Source: Hungatella sp. UBA7603
Lineage (GTDB): Bacteria > Bacillota > Clostridia > Lachnospirales > Lachnospiraceae
Length of the DNA: 64,000 bases
Assembly: GCA_002478865.1 (NCBI GenBank)
Contig: DLJZ01000007.1
Span: 17,421-81,420 of the forward strand
Direction of reading: 5' to 3'
The translations under genes and the position numbers were made by a program. Shown here in pieces: positions 35,993 to 45,051 of the stretch. Within the stretch, counting starts at the first letter, position 1. Every line of letters starts with the position of its first letter. The notes below the pieces were generated by a model. That model was not told where the DNA came from. It was given only the letters and a program-made list of their open reading frames with translations, and made no database searches.

Positions 35993-36629
35993 AGAGAAGA
36001 TTGCCAGACGTGTGGCAAAGGAATTAAACGACGGGGATGTGGTAAATCTTGGAATTGGACTTCCCACAATGGTCGCCGATTACATACCAGATGGAATGAC
36101 GATTCACCTCCAGTCTGAGAATGGAATCCTTGGCATGGGACCTGTGCCTGGAGCCGATGTCTACGATTCCAATATTGTCAATGCAGGCGGAAAACCTGTA
36201 ACGGTGGAGCATGGAGCCAGCTATTTTGACAGTGCATTTTCCTTTGCCATCATCCGCGGCGGGCACGTTAACGTGACCGTACTGGGAGCTTTACAGGTGG
36301 ACCAGCAGGGCAGTCTTGCCAGCCACATCATTCCCGGTAAAATGGTTCCGGGTATGGGGGGAGCCATGGATCTGGTTACAGGCTCCAAAAAGGTAATTAT
36401 TGCCATGACCCACACAGCAAAGGACGGGTCCCCCAAGATTTTAAACAACATCACACTGCCCCCGACTGCTATCTGCAAGGTTCATCAAATTGTGACGGAA
36501 CTTGCTGTCATCGAAGTGACGAAGGAAGGTCTTGTCCTTAAGGAGGTATCCGTGGATACGACACCAGAAGAGGTGGCAGCAAAAACGGAAGCGCCTCTTA
36601 TTATGGCTGAAAACATTGGGCACTTTTAA
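35982..36629 (+). CDS. 3-oxoacid CoA-transferase, subunit B
   Basis: 215 residues. The catalytic Glu46 is in the SENGILGMGP motif, which forms the glutamyl-CoA thioester. The LGIGLPT start and GGAMDLVTGSKKVI are also conserved. AGGAGGTG precedes Met 35982, preferred to the GTG at 35973. It overlaps subunit A, so the two are made in equal amounts. This ends the continuous phloroglucinol operon; an imperfect hairpin at 36643-36677 follows. Confidence 0.93.
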   Translation: MSIKEKIARRVAKELNDGDVVNLGIGLPTMVADYIPDGMTIHLQSENGILGMGPVPGADVYDSNIVNAGGKPVTVEHGASYFDSAFSFAIIRGGHVNVTVLGALQVDQQGSLASHIIPGKMVPGMGGAMDLVTGSKKVIIAMTHTAKDGSPKILNNITLPPTAICKVHQIVTELAVIEVTKEGLVLKEVSVDTTPEEVAAKTEAPLIMAENIGHF

Positions 36630-36775
36630 TATAAAAATATTAAGCCCTGAATGATTTATTTTATATTCATTGGGGGTTGAAGATTATTACAAAATGAATT
36701 ATATATAGTTTAAATGAAAGTATTGGGGCAGTTATTTAATAAGCAATTAAAAAGCAAAGGACAGGAGTTAAAAAG

Positions 36776-37570
36776 ATGGGAAAAAAAGTTGGCGTAAGCC
36801 AGGAAGAAAAGAACTTATCGTATTATAAATTTTTCGAACGCCCTCTAGCTGAAATTCCAGAGGAAAAGCTTGTCATCTTAAAAGAGGACCAAGGAGACAA
36901 AAAAACGGGAGTGCCATTTGAACAAAGAAACCTCTATCTTGCTGGAAATGACGAGGAATATTGTCAGAGCGGCTATGGTGTCCATGAGGATGGAACAGGC
37001 TACGTGTGCAATACCACCTACATGCCCGGCGTAACAGGAGAGATGCTTGATTGGTGGTTCCCATGGCAGAGTGTAGGTTCCGACCTACGCTACAAAATCT
37101 GGGACCCGGAGGATCATTATTTTTCCAGGGCTGACCGTGCAGATTACGTCTGTGACCCTGAAGTACCAATGAAGGAGAAAACCTGGGGGGTCAACCACTA
37201 TATAATGGAAGATATTGGACCCGGCCCTGAATTCCTTAAGCTATGCTTTAAAAGTCCGTCTGATTTCGGTTATGATCCTTCCATCGTTGGAAGCAAAGCA
37301 TGTGAATCAATGGTTTGTGCCATCGGAGAGAGCACCTGCGCCGCTGCTATGACTCACAAATGGTACCCATATAAAGAAGGGATTATGTTCTGCTCCCGTT
37401 TCTGGATCGGCTTTAAGCTGGAAAATGGAATCATAAAGAAAGCCCTGCCCGAAGGCGTAAAAATCCCGGAAATCGTTCCAAAGGGTCTCTTTGCACACAA
37501 CATAAAGGAATTTACCAACTTAGCCGCCATTTTGCCAGACGTGTATGCACAAAACAAAGATATTTTTTAA
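36776..37570 (+). CDS. PhlG/phloretin-hydrolase family Zn-dependent C-C hydrolase
   Basis: 264 residues. Members cleave the acyl side chain of acylphloroglucinols: PhlG acts on 2,4-diacetylphloroglucinol, and gut phloretin hydrolase makes phloroglucinol and phloretic acid from phloretin. The four zinc ligands fit: His114 (DPEDHY), Glu145 (IMEDIG), His241 and Glu245 (FAHNIKEF). The 31-residue gap between the first pair and the HxxxE of the second match known family members. CAGGAG precedes the start. It directly follows a phloroglucinol operon, so it would feed phloroglucinol into it. Exact substrate (phloretin or another acylphloroglucinol) is inferred. Confidence 0.9.
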   Translation: MGKKVGVSQEEKNLSYYKFFERPLAEIPEEKLVILKEDQGDKKTGVPFEQRNLYLAGNDEEYCQSGYGVHEDGTGYVCNTTYMPGVTGEMLDWWFPWQSVGSDLRYKIWDPEDHYFSRADRADYVCDPEVPMKEKTWGVNHYIMEDIGPGPEFLKLCFKSPSDFGYDPSIVGSKACESMVCAIGESTCAAAMTHKWYPYKEGIMFCSRFWIGFKLENGIIKKALPEGVKIPEIVPKGLFAHNIKEFTNLAAILPDVYAQNKDIF

Positions 37571-37629
37571 AAACTAATAGTGAATGGCCATTGAGAACAA
37601 GCTGGTGGTCAAGCCTAAGACTGGTAATG

Positions 37630-39150
37630 TTATAGGTAATCCAATATCCGAAAGGAAAACTCATAGGAAAAAAGAATCTGTGCATTGGAAGGATCAAATT
37701 CTGTCAAGTCTCCGATTTTACCAATGCGATAAAAAAAGGTGCTTTTATGAATATGCAGGTAATTGGAAGTATTTAAGGCATTGCGGTTATTTAGAAAATA
37801 AGCTTTCAGCGTTTTCATGTATTCTGTATTATTTTCCTGGTCATAGTTTTGAAGAAACAAAAGATCTGGATGAATGAGGGTCTCAGCATTAATGTCATTT
37901 TGAGAGGCTTCTAGGAGATGGTTTAAATAATTGTCTTCATAATTGAGGCAGCGCTCCTTCATAATACATTTTTTGCTTTTCAGCAGAAACATTACCTGGT
38001 TATAATAACGCCAGGTGTCCAGAATTTGTTCGAACCGAAAACTGATTGCAATATTAATCTGGTTCAGCTGAAGAAAATGAGACAGTTTATGTTTGTCAAT
38101 TGACTGGTAAGGGTCCTTGTAGTTACTGGTGTGCAAAAGGATCAAAGTACCTTTATAAAAGAAAGCCATGCTGCGCTTAAAAATTCCTGACAACTGGTCA
38201 ATATAGTAATTAGGGTTCAACTGGTGATTGGAAAAACCATGAAAGGTGAAGCCCAGCACCCAAAAATACTGGTAAAAGGGTTCCCCCAGCTGTGCCATGT
38301 GCCGGGCTGCGATGTTCTCGCTGTGCAGATTCTGTTCGATCAGGTCGGTTAAGAAACACTCATATTTAAGACCTGTTTTTTCTGCATAACACTCAGCTTT
38401 TTGCATTTCCAGGGAGAGTAACTTGGATAATTTCATGGCAAAGTTACTGTCAGCAGGTTCAAAAGGGCGGTAGAGGGAGCTTATACATAAGTATCCGACT
38501 GCGGCACGTCTGATATGAATGCTGCAAAACAGATAAGAGATTCCGGGGGAATCATCAATATCTACAATGATGGGAGAAAAAGAGGTGAATATATGTTGAA
38601 GAACCTCTTTTTCTTGCATATTCCGAATAAACTTGCTTTTCAAATATAATCTATCGTTATACATATCAAATTTATCATCAAAATAATCTTTAGGGCTGGA
38701 GGCAAGGACGGAAAAGCTTGTGGTACATAATGTTATAGGATTTTTCAGATATGACCTTGCAGTGTCAAGCATACTCTGGTACCCATAACCAGCCTGTAAT
38801 ACATGAAATACTTCATCTATCTTTAAATCTGCCTTACGACAATCATATAATTCCTGCTGTATGCAGTTTAAGACCGCAAAAGGATCCAAGCTCTGATTGA
38901 TGTACAAACCGTTTGTGTTTCCACTCTCTCGAGGGCAGCCCAGCAAAAGAATGCAGTCTTTCGAGTGGAGAGGATGAAAATCCTCATAGTTTCCTATGTA
39001 CAGGGTATCAGAATCAAGCTGCTGTAGATTGTCATAAGCAGGCAACAGATAATGAACGCTTTCAACCCGCTGGTCAGATAGAATAGGTCCGTGGATCTGG
39101 ACCTGAAATTTATCTTGTATCATTTGTAATATATTTTTTAAACAAGCCAT
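37630..39150 (-). CDS. PucR-like transcriptional regulator
   Basis: 506 residues. The C-terminus holds the PucR-type helix-turn-helix (TLKAYFLNNRNALNTSNYLHIHKSTFFYRIGKIGDLTEFD), which is diagnostic. The long N-terminal part looks like a PucR_1/GAF-like ligand domain. It is divergent to the redox cluster at 39370 and convergent with the PhlG-like gene, so it probably controls the redox genes. PucR regulators usually respond to purine or aromatic metabolites. The effector is unknown. Confidence 0.85.
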   Translation of the reverse strand: MACLKNILQMIQDKFQVQIHGPILSDQRVESVHYLLPAYDNLQQLDSDTLYIGNYEDFHPLHSKDCILLLGCPRESGNTNGLYINQSLDPFAVLNCIQQELYDCRKADLKIDEVFHVLQAGYGYQSMLDTARSYLKNPITLCTTSFSVLASSPKDYFDDKFDMYNDRLYLKSKFIRNMQEKEVLQHIFTSFSPIIVDIDDSPGISYLFCSIHIRRAAVGYLCISSLYRPFEPADSNFAMKLSKLLSLEMQKAECYAEKTGLKYECFLTDLIEQNLHSENIAARHMAQLGEPFYQYFWVLGFTFHGFSNHQLNPNYYIDQLSGIFKRSMAFFYKGTLILLHTSNYKDPYQSIDKHKLSHFLQLNQINIAISFRFEQILDTWRYYNQVMFLLKSKKCIMKERCLNYEDNYLNHLLEASQNDINAETLIHPDLLFLQNYDQENNTEYMKTLKAYFLNNRNALNTSNYLHIHKSTFFYRIGKIGDLTEFDPSNAQILFSYEFSFRILDYL

Positions 39151-39369
39151 TTTAACTCCTTTTTATTTGTTAAGACAAATGTAGGAAATAATCCCATTGA
39201 TATGAGAAAATAATTCTATAACTGTAGGAAGCTTCTTCTAATATGATGTGTTATTATTTTAACAAGTAGGAAAAGCCTATATTTTATAGATATTTATAGA
39301 ACAAAGGCTTTTTGTAATCATTTTCAATGATTGTACTAAAATTCAGAAGAAAAGAAAAGGAGAATATTC

Positions 39370-40317
39370 ATGTCAGTAAAAATTTTGGGAGTCAGTACAG
39401 GGCGTAAAAACAGCAATTGTGATATTTTGTTAAAGGAGGCACTTCTTGCATGTCAGGAGGAGGGAGCCGATGTTACAATGATTAATTTGAGAGATTATAA
39501 CATCATAGATTGTACCGGCTGCACCTCATGTACCATAGGCATGTCGCAGGGAAAGAATAACGGCTGCGTACTGGATAACAAAGATGATAAGAAAAAGATT
39601 ATGGAAGTGCTGTTAGATTCAGATGGAGTTATTTTTGCAGCGCCCACTTATGATCTACAGGCCTGTTCTATATTTGCAAAGTTCGCTCAGAGAAGTCTCA
39701 GCTATGAAAACTCATTTCTGGAGGCGATTGGAGCGATCGAACATAAGGACAGAGTCAGTGCTTTGATTGCCGTAGGAGGTTCTACCCGTTCCTGGCAGTC
39801 CATGGCTCTGGAATCTATGCAGGCAGCTATGTTTACATCGGACTTTAAGGTTGTGGATATGTATCTTGCTACAAGAGTTCCAGCTCCTGCACAATGTCTC
39901 CTTCATGATGAGATGATTGAACGAGTGGGGCAAATGGGAAAAAACATCATGACCGCAATTAATACTCCTGTGGAAGAACGCAAATGGCTGGGAGACGAAG
40001 ACATGGGGTGGTGTCCAAACTGCCATTCCAATGCACTGATTTTGGGAGAGGTACAGTGGGATGGACTTCATTTTCCAGTTGAATGTCAGGTATGCGGTGC
40101 TGGCGGAACCCTTGAAAAAGCAGAGGAAGGAAAATGGAAGTTTGTAATTCAGGAAGATGGGCTCATTAGAGACCGCAACACTCTGGAAGGAAGAGGGAAG
40201 CACCTGGAAGAAATTATCCATACACAGGGAGGGTTCTTCTCTGATCCGGAGAAACGTAAGATTGCAAATGGAAAGCTTGAAAAATACAAAAACCTAAATT
40301 TTAAAACAATATCATAA
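39370..40317 (+). CDS. Iron-sulfur/FMN flavoprotein with C-terminal zinc ribbon
   Basis: 315 residues. Residues 1-~200 are an NADPH-dependent FMN-reductase/flavodoxin fold (ILGVSTGRKNSNCDILLKEAL, then VIFAAPTYDLQA). Cys48, Cys51, Cys54 and Cys66 (IDCTGCTSC) match the compact cluster motif of iron-sulfur flavoproteins. Residues 215-245 form a four-Cys ribbon (C215, C218, C239, C242). AAAGGAG precedes the ATG. It leads a four-gene redox cluster, so it may pass electrons to the FAD protein downstream. Physiological partner and substrate unknown. Confidence 0.8.
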   Translation: MSVKILGVSTGRKNSNCDILLKEALLACQEEGADVTMINLRDYNIIDCTGCTSCTIGMSQGKNNGCVLDNKDDKKKIMEVLLDSDGVIFAAPTYDLQACSIFAKFAQRSLSYENSFLEAIGAIEHKDRVSALIAVGGSTRSWQSMALESMQAAMFTSDFKVVDMYLATRVPAPAQCLLHDEMIERVGQMGKNIMTAINTPVEERKWLGDEDMGWCPNCHSNALILGEVQWDGLHFPVECQVCGAGGTLEKAEEGKWKFVIQEDGLIRDRNTLEGRGKHLEEIIHTQGGFFSDPEKRKIANGKLEKYKNLNFKTIS

Positions 40318-40336
40318 CAAAAATGGAGGTATTTCG

Positions 40337-41818
40337 ATGAAGCAGTTACAGACAGATGTTATTGTGGTAGCAGCAGGTCTTTCTGGTATGGCAGCAGGCA
40401 TCGCTGCAGCAGAAAATGGGGCAAAGGTAATGATATTTGAAAAATCCAATACAACGGGCGGAGCTGCCAATATGGGAATGGGACCTCTTGGGGTGGGGTC
40501 TCCCATACAGAAGGAGCATATGATTTCCCTGACAGCTGGTGAGGCGTTTCGCAAGCACATGTATTATACCCATTACAAAGTGGATGCACGTCTGGTCCGG
40601 GATTACTATTTCAAGTCTGGAGAGACCATTGAATGGCTTATGGACATGGGAGTGGAATTTTTGGGAGTGCAGAGGGCATTTAATGCACCAGAAGCAACAA
40701 GGGCATATTCAGATGGGGAGTTTACCTGGCATGTGGTAAAACCCGAAGGTGGTGGAGCTCCAGGCCCTCGATGTGCAACGGCCATGACAAAGAAAATGAC
40801 TGAGCGGGCAAAAGAGCTGGAAGTAGAACTTTACATGGAGACTCCTGTTGCCAGAATTATTATGGAAGATGGAAGAGCGGTGGGAGTCATTGCCAAAGAT
40901 CGGGATGGGCAAGAAATAGAGGCAAGAGCTAAGGCGGTGATCCTTGCAACCGGAGGTTTTGGAGATAATCCGGAAATGATTAAGGAACAGACCGGATATG
41001 AATTTGGCAAGACTATCTTTAATTTTGCCATACCTGGAATGAAGGGGGACGGAATTAAAATGGCATGGGAAGCTGGTGCTGGACATGCCCCCTGTACCAT
41101 GGAGCTGATGTACCAGCTACAGGATAACATGAATCATTTTATCCTAGACGGAGCATTCCGACAGCCGTGTCTCTGGGTCAATCGAAATGGAAATCGTTTT
41201 ATGCCGGAAGATCAGATTGCCAATACTACATTCACAGGCAATGCTATTTCCTCTCAGCCGGGTTATGTGGCCTATTCCATCTTTGATAGTAAGTTATTGA
41301 AGAAATATAAGAAAAAAGGTTCGGATATTATGTCTCATGTGCATCCACACGATTTATTTGACCACTTTGATGATCAGTGGGAAAGGGATCTGGCGGAAGG
41401 ATATGAGCCCATCTGTCAGGCGGATACCATTGAAGAATTGGCAGAGAAAGCCGGAATTGATTTGGAAGGCCTTGAAAAACAGATCGAAGAGTACAATGAA
41501 ATGTGCGAGGCAGGATTTGATGAGATCTTTGAAAAAGACCGGGCATATATGCAGCCCATTGAAAAAGGACCGTTTTATTGCTGCCGTCAGAATGTAGGGG
41601 CTTACGGTACTTTGGGCGGAGTAAAGATCAATCATAAGACACAGGTGTTAAATGAAGAGGCAAAGGTCATTCCTGGACTTTATTGTGTTGGGACAGATGC
41701 ATGCAATATTTTTGGAGATAGCTATCCTTTTATCCTTTCTGGAAATTCAATGGGATTTTGTTTAAACAGCGGAAGAATTGCAGGAGAAAATGCAGCAGAA
41801 GAAGCGGTTGAATATTAA
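40337..41818 (+). CDS. FAD-dependent reductase of the fumarate/urocanate-reductase superfamily
   Basis: 493 residues. The N-terminal FAD site is VIVVAAGLSGMAAGIAAAENGAKVMIFEKS; its first motif Gly is replaced by Ala12. GGAANMGMGPLGVG and the closing segment PGLYCVGTDACNIFGDSYPFILSGNSMGFCLNSGRIAGENAAE fit the flavoprotein family that includes fumarate reductase and ketosteroid dehydrogenase. These add or remove hydride at activated C=C bonds. No signal peptide is present, so it works in the cytosol. The Fe-S electron-delivery proteins downstream argue for a reductase. A plant-phenolic enoate or quinoid substrate is plausible, given the neighbouring pathway. Confidence 0.85.
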   Translation: MKQLQTDVIVVAAGLSGMAAGIAAAENGAKVMIFEKSNTTGGAANMGMGPLGVGSPIQKEHMISLTAGEAFRKHMYYTHYKVDARLVRDYYFKSGETIEWLMDMGVEFLGVQRAFNAPEATRAYSDGEFTWHVVKPEGGGAPGPRCATAMTKKMTERAKELEVELYMETPVARIIMEDGRAVGVIAKDRDGQEIEARAKAVILATGGFGDNPEMIKEQTGYEFGKTIFNFAIPGMKGDGIKMAWEAGAGHAPCTMELMYQLQDNMNHFILDGAFRQPCLWVNRNGNRFMPEDQIANTTFTGNAISSQPGYVAYSIFDSKLLKKYKKKGSDIMSHVHPHDLFDHFDDQWERDLAEGYEPICQADTIEELAEKAGIDLEGLEKQIEEYNEMCEAGFDEIFEKDRAYMQPIEKGPFYCCRQNVGAYGTLGGVKINHKTQVLNEEAKVIPGLYCVGTDACNIFGDSYPFILSGNSMGFCLNSGRIAGENAAEEAVEY

Positions 41819-41859
41819 TGTCTTAGCATCTGAGAGCAGGTCCGTTCGATGGAGGAAAT

Positions 41860-43950
41860 ATGTGGTTAACAATTAATGATAAGCAGATAGAGGCTAACGA
41901 AGGAAAGTCAATCTTGAATGCTGCTTTGGGGGCAGGTATATACATTCCACATCTTTGCGGACACCCTGATTTGGAGGCTGTAGGTGGATGCCGCCTATGT
42001 TCAGTGGAAATTGAGGGAATGGAAGAGGCAGTTCCTTCCTGCATGATAAAGGTGCAGGAAAGGATGAAGGTTACTGTTCATGGACCAAAGGCAGAAAGAA
42101 CTAGAAAAACAGCGATGGAACTGATTCTTGCAACTCATCCGGCTGATTGTACTGGTTGTCCAAAGTATGGAAAATGTGAATTGCAGTCCATGTATCAGTA
42201 TCTGGGAGTGGGTCCAGAACGGTGGAAAAAGAAGTCCAGAACAGTCCCAACCGATGACAGCAATCCCCTGATCAGGCATTTGTTTACCAGATGCGTTCGC
42301 TGTGGACGTTGCGTGCGTGCCTGCAGAGAGCTTCGTGGGGTGAAAGTATTAGATTTTCAAAGAACACAGGAGGGAGTGCGTATTGGAACCCATGGGAACA
42401 CTTCCTTAAAAGAAGCAGGCTGTAAATTTTGTGGAGCATGTATTGAAGTCTGTCCTACCGGCTCCATTATGGATGCCTTGGGACAGATTAACGAAGAGGT
42501 ATCTCACGGGGAACGTGTGGTTCCCTGCAAGACGGCATGTCCAGCACACACAGACATTCCCCGGTACTTGAGATACATAAAAGAGGGAGAATATGAGAAA
42601 GCAACAGCGGTCATTCGTGAAAAGCTGCCTTTTCCGGAAGCACTGGGCTGTATTTGCAATCACGTATGTGAAACAGCCTGTAAACGCAATGAGCTTGGAG
42701 AGCCGTTGTCTATCTGCAAGTTAAAAAGAGCTGCCGCTTCCGTTCATTCCGATGATTGGAAGGAAAATAGAAAGATCGCAGATTCCACAGGTAAAAAGGT
42801 GGCTGTTATCGGAGCGGGTCCGGCTGGGCTGACAGCGGCCTACTATCTGGCAAAGAAAGGTCATGTAGTAACCGTCTTTGAGGCCAACGAAAAAGCAGGT
42901 GGACAGTGTCGTTATGGAATCCCATCCTATCGGCTGCCAGATGAGGTGATGGACCGTGAAATCAACGATATTCTGGAAGTAGGAGTCCAGCTAAAGGTAA
43001 ATACTACGGCAGAAGCACCGGAAGTTCTTTTAAAACAGGGATATGATACCGTTTTAATTGCAACTGGCACCCATAAGGGCACCTTGCTGCCTCTGGAGGG
43101 AAATAAGCTTTCTGGAGTCATTCTGAATACGGATTTCCTAAAAAATGCACGAAGAAACCAGATCAGCAATCTTGGTAAAAAAGTGATGGTGCTGGGCGGT
43201 GGAAATGTTGCTTATGACTGTGCCAGAACAGCACTTCGCCTGGGTGCAGAGGAGGTCCATATTGCCTGCTTAGAAAGCAGGGATAAAATGACTGCATCAG
43301 CAGAAGAAATCCTGGAAGGAAGCGACGAGGGAGTCATTCTTCATTCCAGTCATTCCTTTCTTCGTATTACAGGCGACACGAAAGTACAGGGCGTTGAGCT
43401 TCAAAAAGTGGAGAAGTTTTATTTTGACGAAAATCGAAAAGCGGTCATAGAGCTTGTAGAGGGATCTAGGGAGATCATACCTGTGGATCATGTGATATTT
43501 GCTGTAGGACAGGCACCTGATGGGACGGAGAAGTTAGGAGTGGAATTAAACCGCGGTTCCTATGTAAAGGTAAACAGTTCTTTTGCTACCAATTTGCCAG
43601 GTGTTTATGGAGCTGGTGATGTGGTAACCGGAACAAGATCAGTAATAGAAGCAATTGCAGCCGGGAGACAGTCTGCCGTAGAGATGGACCGTTACCTTGG
43701 GGGAGACGGAGATATCTCAGAAGAATTACTGGAAAAGGAAACAGCGGATCCTTTCCTTGGAAGGACGGAAGCCTTTGGAAACTTAGAGCGGCTCTCACCG
43801 TCTCTTCTAGATCCCCAGGAGCGGAAAAAAAGTTTTGCTGCAGTGGAACAAACATTTACCTGTGGGGAAGCGGAATGTGAGGCCGGACGCTGCTTGCAAT
43901 GTGATCTGAGGTTGAATGTGACAAATCCAAAGCTTTGGAACGAATATTAG
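41860..43950 (+). CDS. NuoG-N/GltD fusion: Fe-S NAD(P)H oxidoreductase subunit
   Basis: 696 residues. Residues 1-~75 form a [2Fe-2S] domain (Cys33, 44, 47, 61). A NuoG-type His/Cys cluster follows (His93, Cys97, 100, 106). Two [4Fe-4S] motifs are at Cys145/148/151/155 and Cys188/191/194/198. From ~220 it is a glutamate-synthase small-subunit (GltD/NfnB) flavoprotein: VAVIGAGPAGLTAAYYLAKKG for FAD, VMVLGGGNVAYDCARTALRLGA for NAD(P)H and a GAGDVVTG C-terminal motif. It would take electrons from NAD(P)H through FAD into the clusters. GGAGG precedes the ATG. It begins 41 bp after the FAD reductase and ends 12 bp before the NuoF-like gene. Confidence 0.9.
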   Translation: MWLTINDKQIEANEGKSILNAALGAGIYIPHLCGHPDLEAVGGCRLCSVEIEGMEEAVPSCMIKVQERMKVTVHGPKAERTRKTAMELILATHPADCTGCPKYGKCELQSMYQYLGVGPERWKKKSRTVPTDDSNPLIRHLFTRCVRCGRCVRACRELRGVKVLDFQRTQEGVRIGTHGNTSLKEAGCKFCGACIEVCPTGSIMDALGQINEEVSHGERVVPCKTACPAHTDIPRYLRYIKEGEYEKATAVIREKLPFPEALGCICNHVCETACKRNELGEPLSICKLKRAAASVHSDDWKENRKIADSTGKKVAVIGAGPAGLTAAYYLAKKGHVVTVFEANEKAGGQCRYGIPSYRLPDEVMDREINDILEVGVQLKVNTTAEAPEVLLKQGYDTVLIATGTHKGTLLPLEGNKLSGVILNTDFLKNARRNQISNLGKKVMVLGGGNVAYDCARTALRLGAEEVHIACLESRDKMTASAEEILEGSDEGVILHSSHSFLRITGDTKVQGVELQKVEKFYFDENRKAVIELVEGSREIIPVDHVIFAVGQAPDGTEKLGVELNRGSYVKVNSSFATNLPGVYGAGDVVTGTRSVIEAIAAGRQSAVEMDRYLGGDGDISEELLEKETADPFLGRTEAFGNLERLSPSLLDPQERKKSFAAVEQTFTCGEAECEAGRCLQCDLRLNVTNPKLWNEY

Positions 43951-43962
43951 GAGGAACAAAGG

Positions 43963-45051
43963 ATGATGGATACGATTATTTGCAATGCAATGCCGGTATA
44001 TCATGAGGCACCTGTTTCTCCTATGCTTTTAAAAGATAACACGGAAAAGTTTATGGAAGCACTGTTAAAGGAACCTGCTGATATTCGTTATCTGATTGTG
44101 CCAGAAGGTGACTGGAAATGGGATAAACCTGAGGGCCTGACAGTCATTGAAACTCCTTATAAATCGGGTTTTACTTACGGAAATGATTCTGCTCTGATAA
44201 AGGTAACTGAGGGAGAAAAGCCGATTCCATTATGCCGCAACCATGGGGGCATTTCCGGTGAAAGCAGAGTAATGACGGTTGAAGAATTACTAAATGAAGA
44301 GAAGAAGAAAGTGTATGTCGGAGGTAAGGCTAAGAAGAAGGGTTTTCTTGATTTTGATAGGAAAACAACTCCAAGAGATATACTGGCTGCCTCTGGTGTA
44401 CAGGGGATATTCAAGACAATGTATTTCGGTCATCCAATGGGAGTTTTCATCAATGAGACCATGATGGATCAACCCATTGAACTGACCACGGATTATATTG
44501 AAATCCTGAATGAGACGGATTGCATGCTGGATTTTCTTCTTAAAACCGCAGACAGATACGGAAAAGAGGCCTGTGGGAGATGTGTATTTGGTAATGAAGG
44601 TGTTTTCCAGATCCGGATGCTTTTAACGGATATGACTTTAAAAAAAGGGAAGATGTCCGATGTAGATTTAATGTTGGAATTATGCCATGAGATGAAGCAA
44701 CAGTCTCTGTGTGAATCTGGTTTTTCCATTGCCAATACGGTGGAGAGCGCTCTGGACTGCTTCAAAATTGAAATAGAGGAGCATATCACCAAGAAAAGCT
44801 GCAAAGCAGGAGTCTGCCAGAAATTTCTTACTTTTCACATTCTGCTGGATTTATGTACCGGCTGTATGGAATGTCTTGATGTATGTGAGGATGATGCCAT
44901 ACTTGGGAAAAAGAAATTTATTCATGTTATTGACCAGAATGAATGCTCGGGGTGTGGTGCCTGTATAGAAGCTTGTGAGGAAAATGCAATCATAAGGGCA
45001 GGAGCGGATAAACCCAAATGTCCGAAAAAACCGGTTCCTTGCAAACATTAA
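43963..45051 (+). CDS. NuoF-like Fe-S protein lacking the NADH/FMN domain
   Basis: 362 residues. Residues ~115-175 resemble the SLBB segment of NuoF (YVGGKAKKKGFLDFDRKTTPRDILAASG). Residues 200-265 match the NuoF N3 cluster region (KEACGRCVFGNEG ... LCESGFSIANTVESALDCF), but the third cluster Cys is Gly210; Cys204, 207 and 250 remain. The C-terminus has a two-cluster ferredoxin domain (Cys298/301/304/308 and 328/331/334/338). The usual NADH- and FMN-binding fold of NuoF is missing, which suggests that electrons enter via the GltD-type partner. AGGAGG precedes the ATG. It ends the redox cluster. Confidence 0.82.
   Translation: MMDTIICNAMPVYHEAPVSPMLLKDNTEKFMEALLKEPADIRYLIVPEGDWKWDKPEGLTVIETPYKSGFTYGNDSALIKVTEGEKPIPLCRNHGGISGESRVMTVEELLNEEKKKVYVGGKAKKKGFLDFDRKTTPRDILAASGVQGIFKTMYFGHPMGVFINETMMDQPIELTTDYIEILNETDCMLDFLLKTADRYGKEACGRCVFGNEGVFQIRMLLTDMTLKKGKMSDVDLMLELCHEMKQQSLCESGFSIANTVESALDCFKIEIEEHITKKSCKAGVCQKFLTFHILLDLCTGCMECLDVCEDDAILGKKKFIHVIDQNECSGCGACIEACEENAIIRAGADKPKCPKKPVPCKH

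Noticed and set aside
37584..37877. 97-codon plus-strand frame after the PhlG-like gene
   Set aside because: It is antisense to the PucR-type helix-turn-helix end of the 37630-39150 gene and has no ribosome site.
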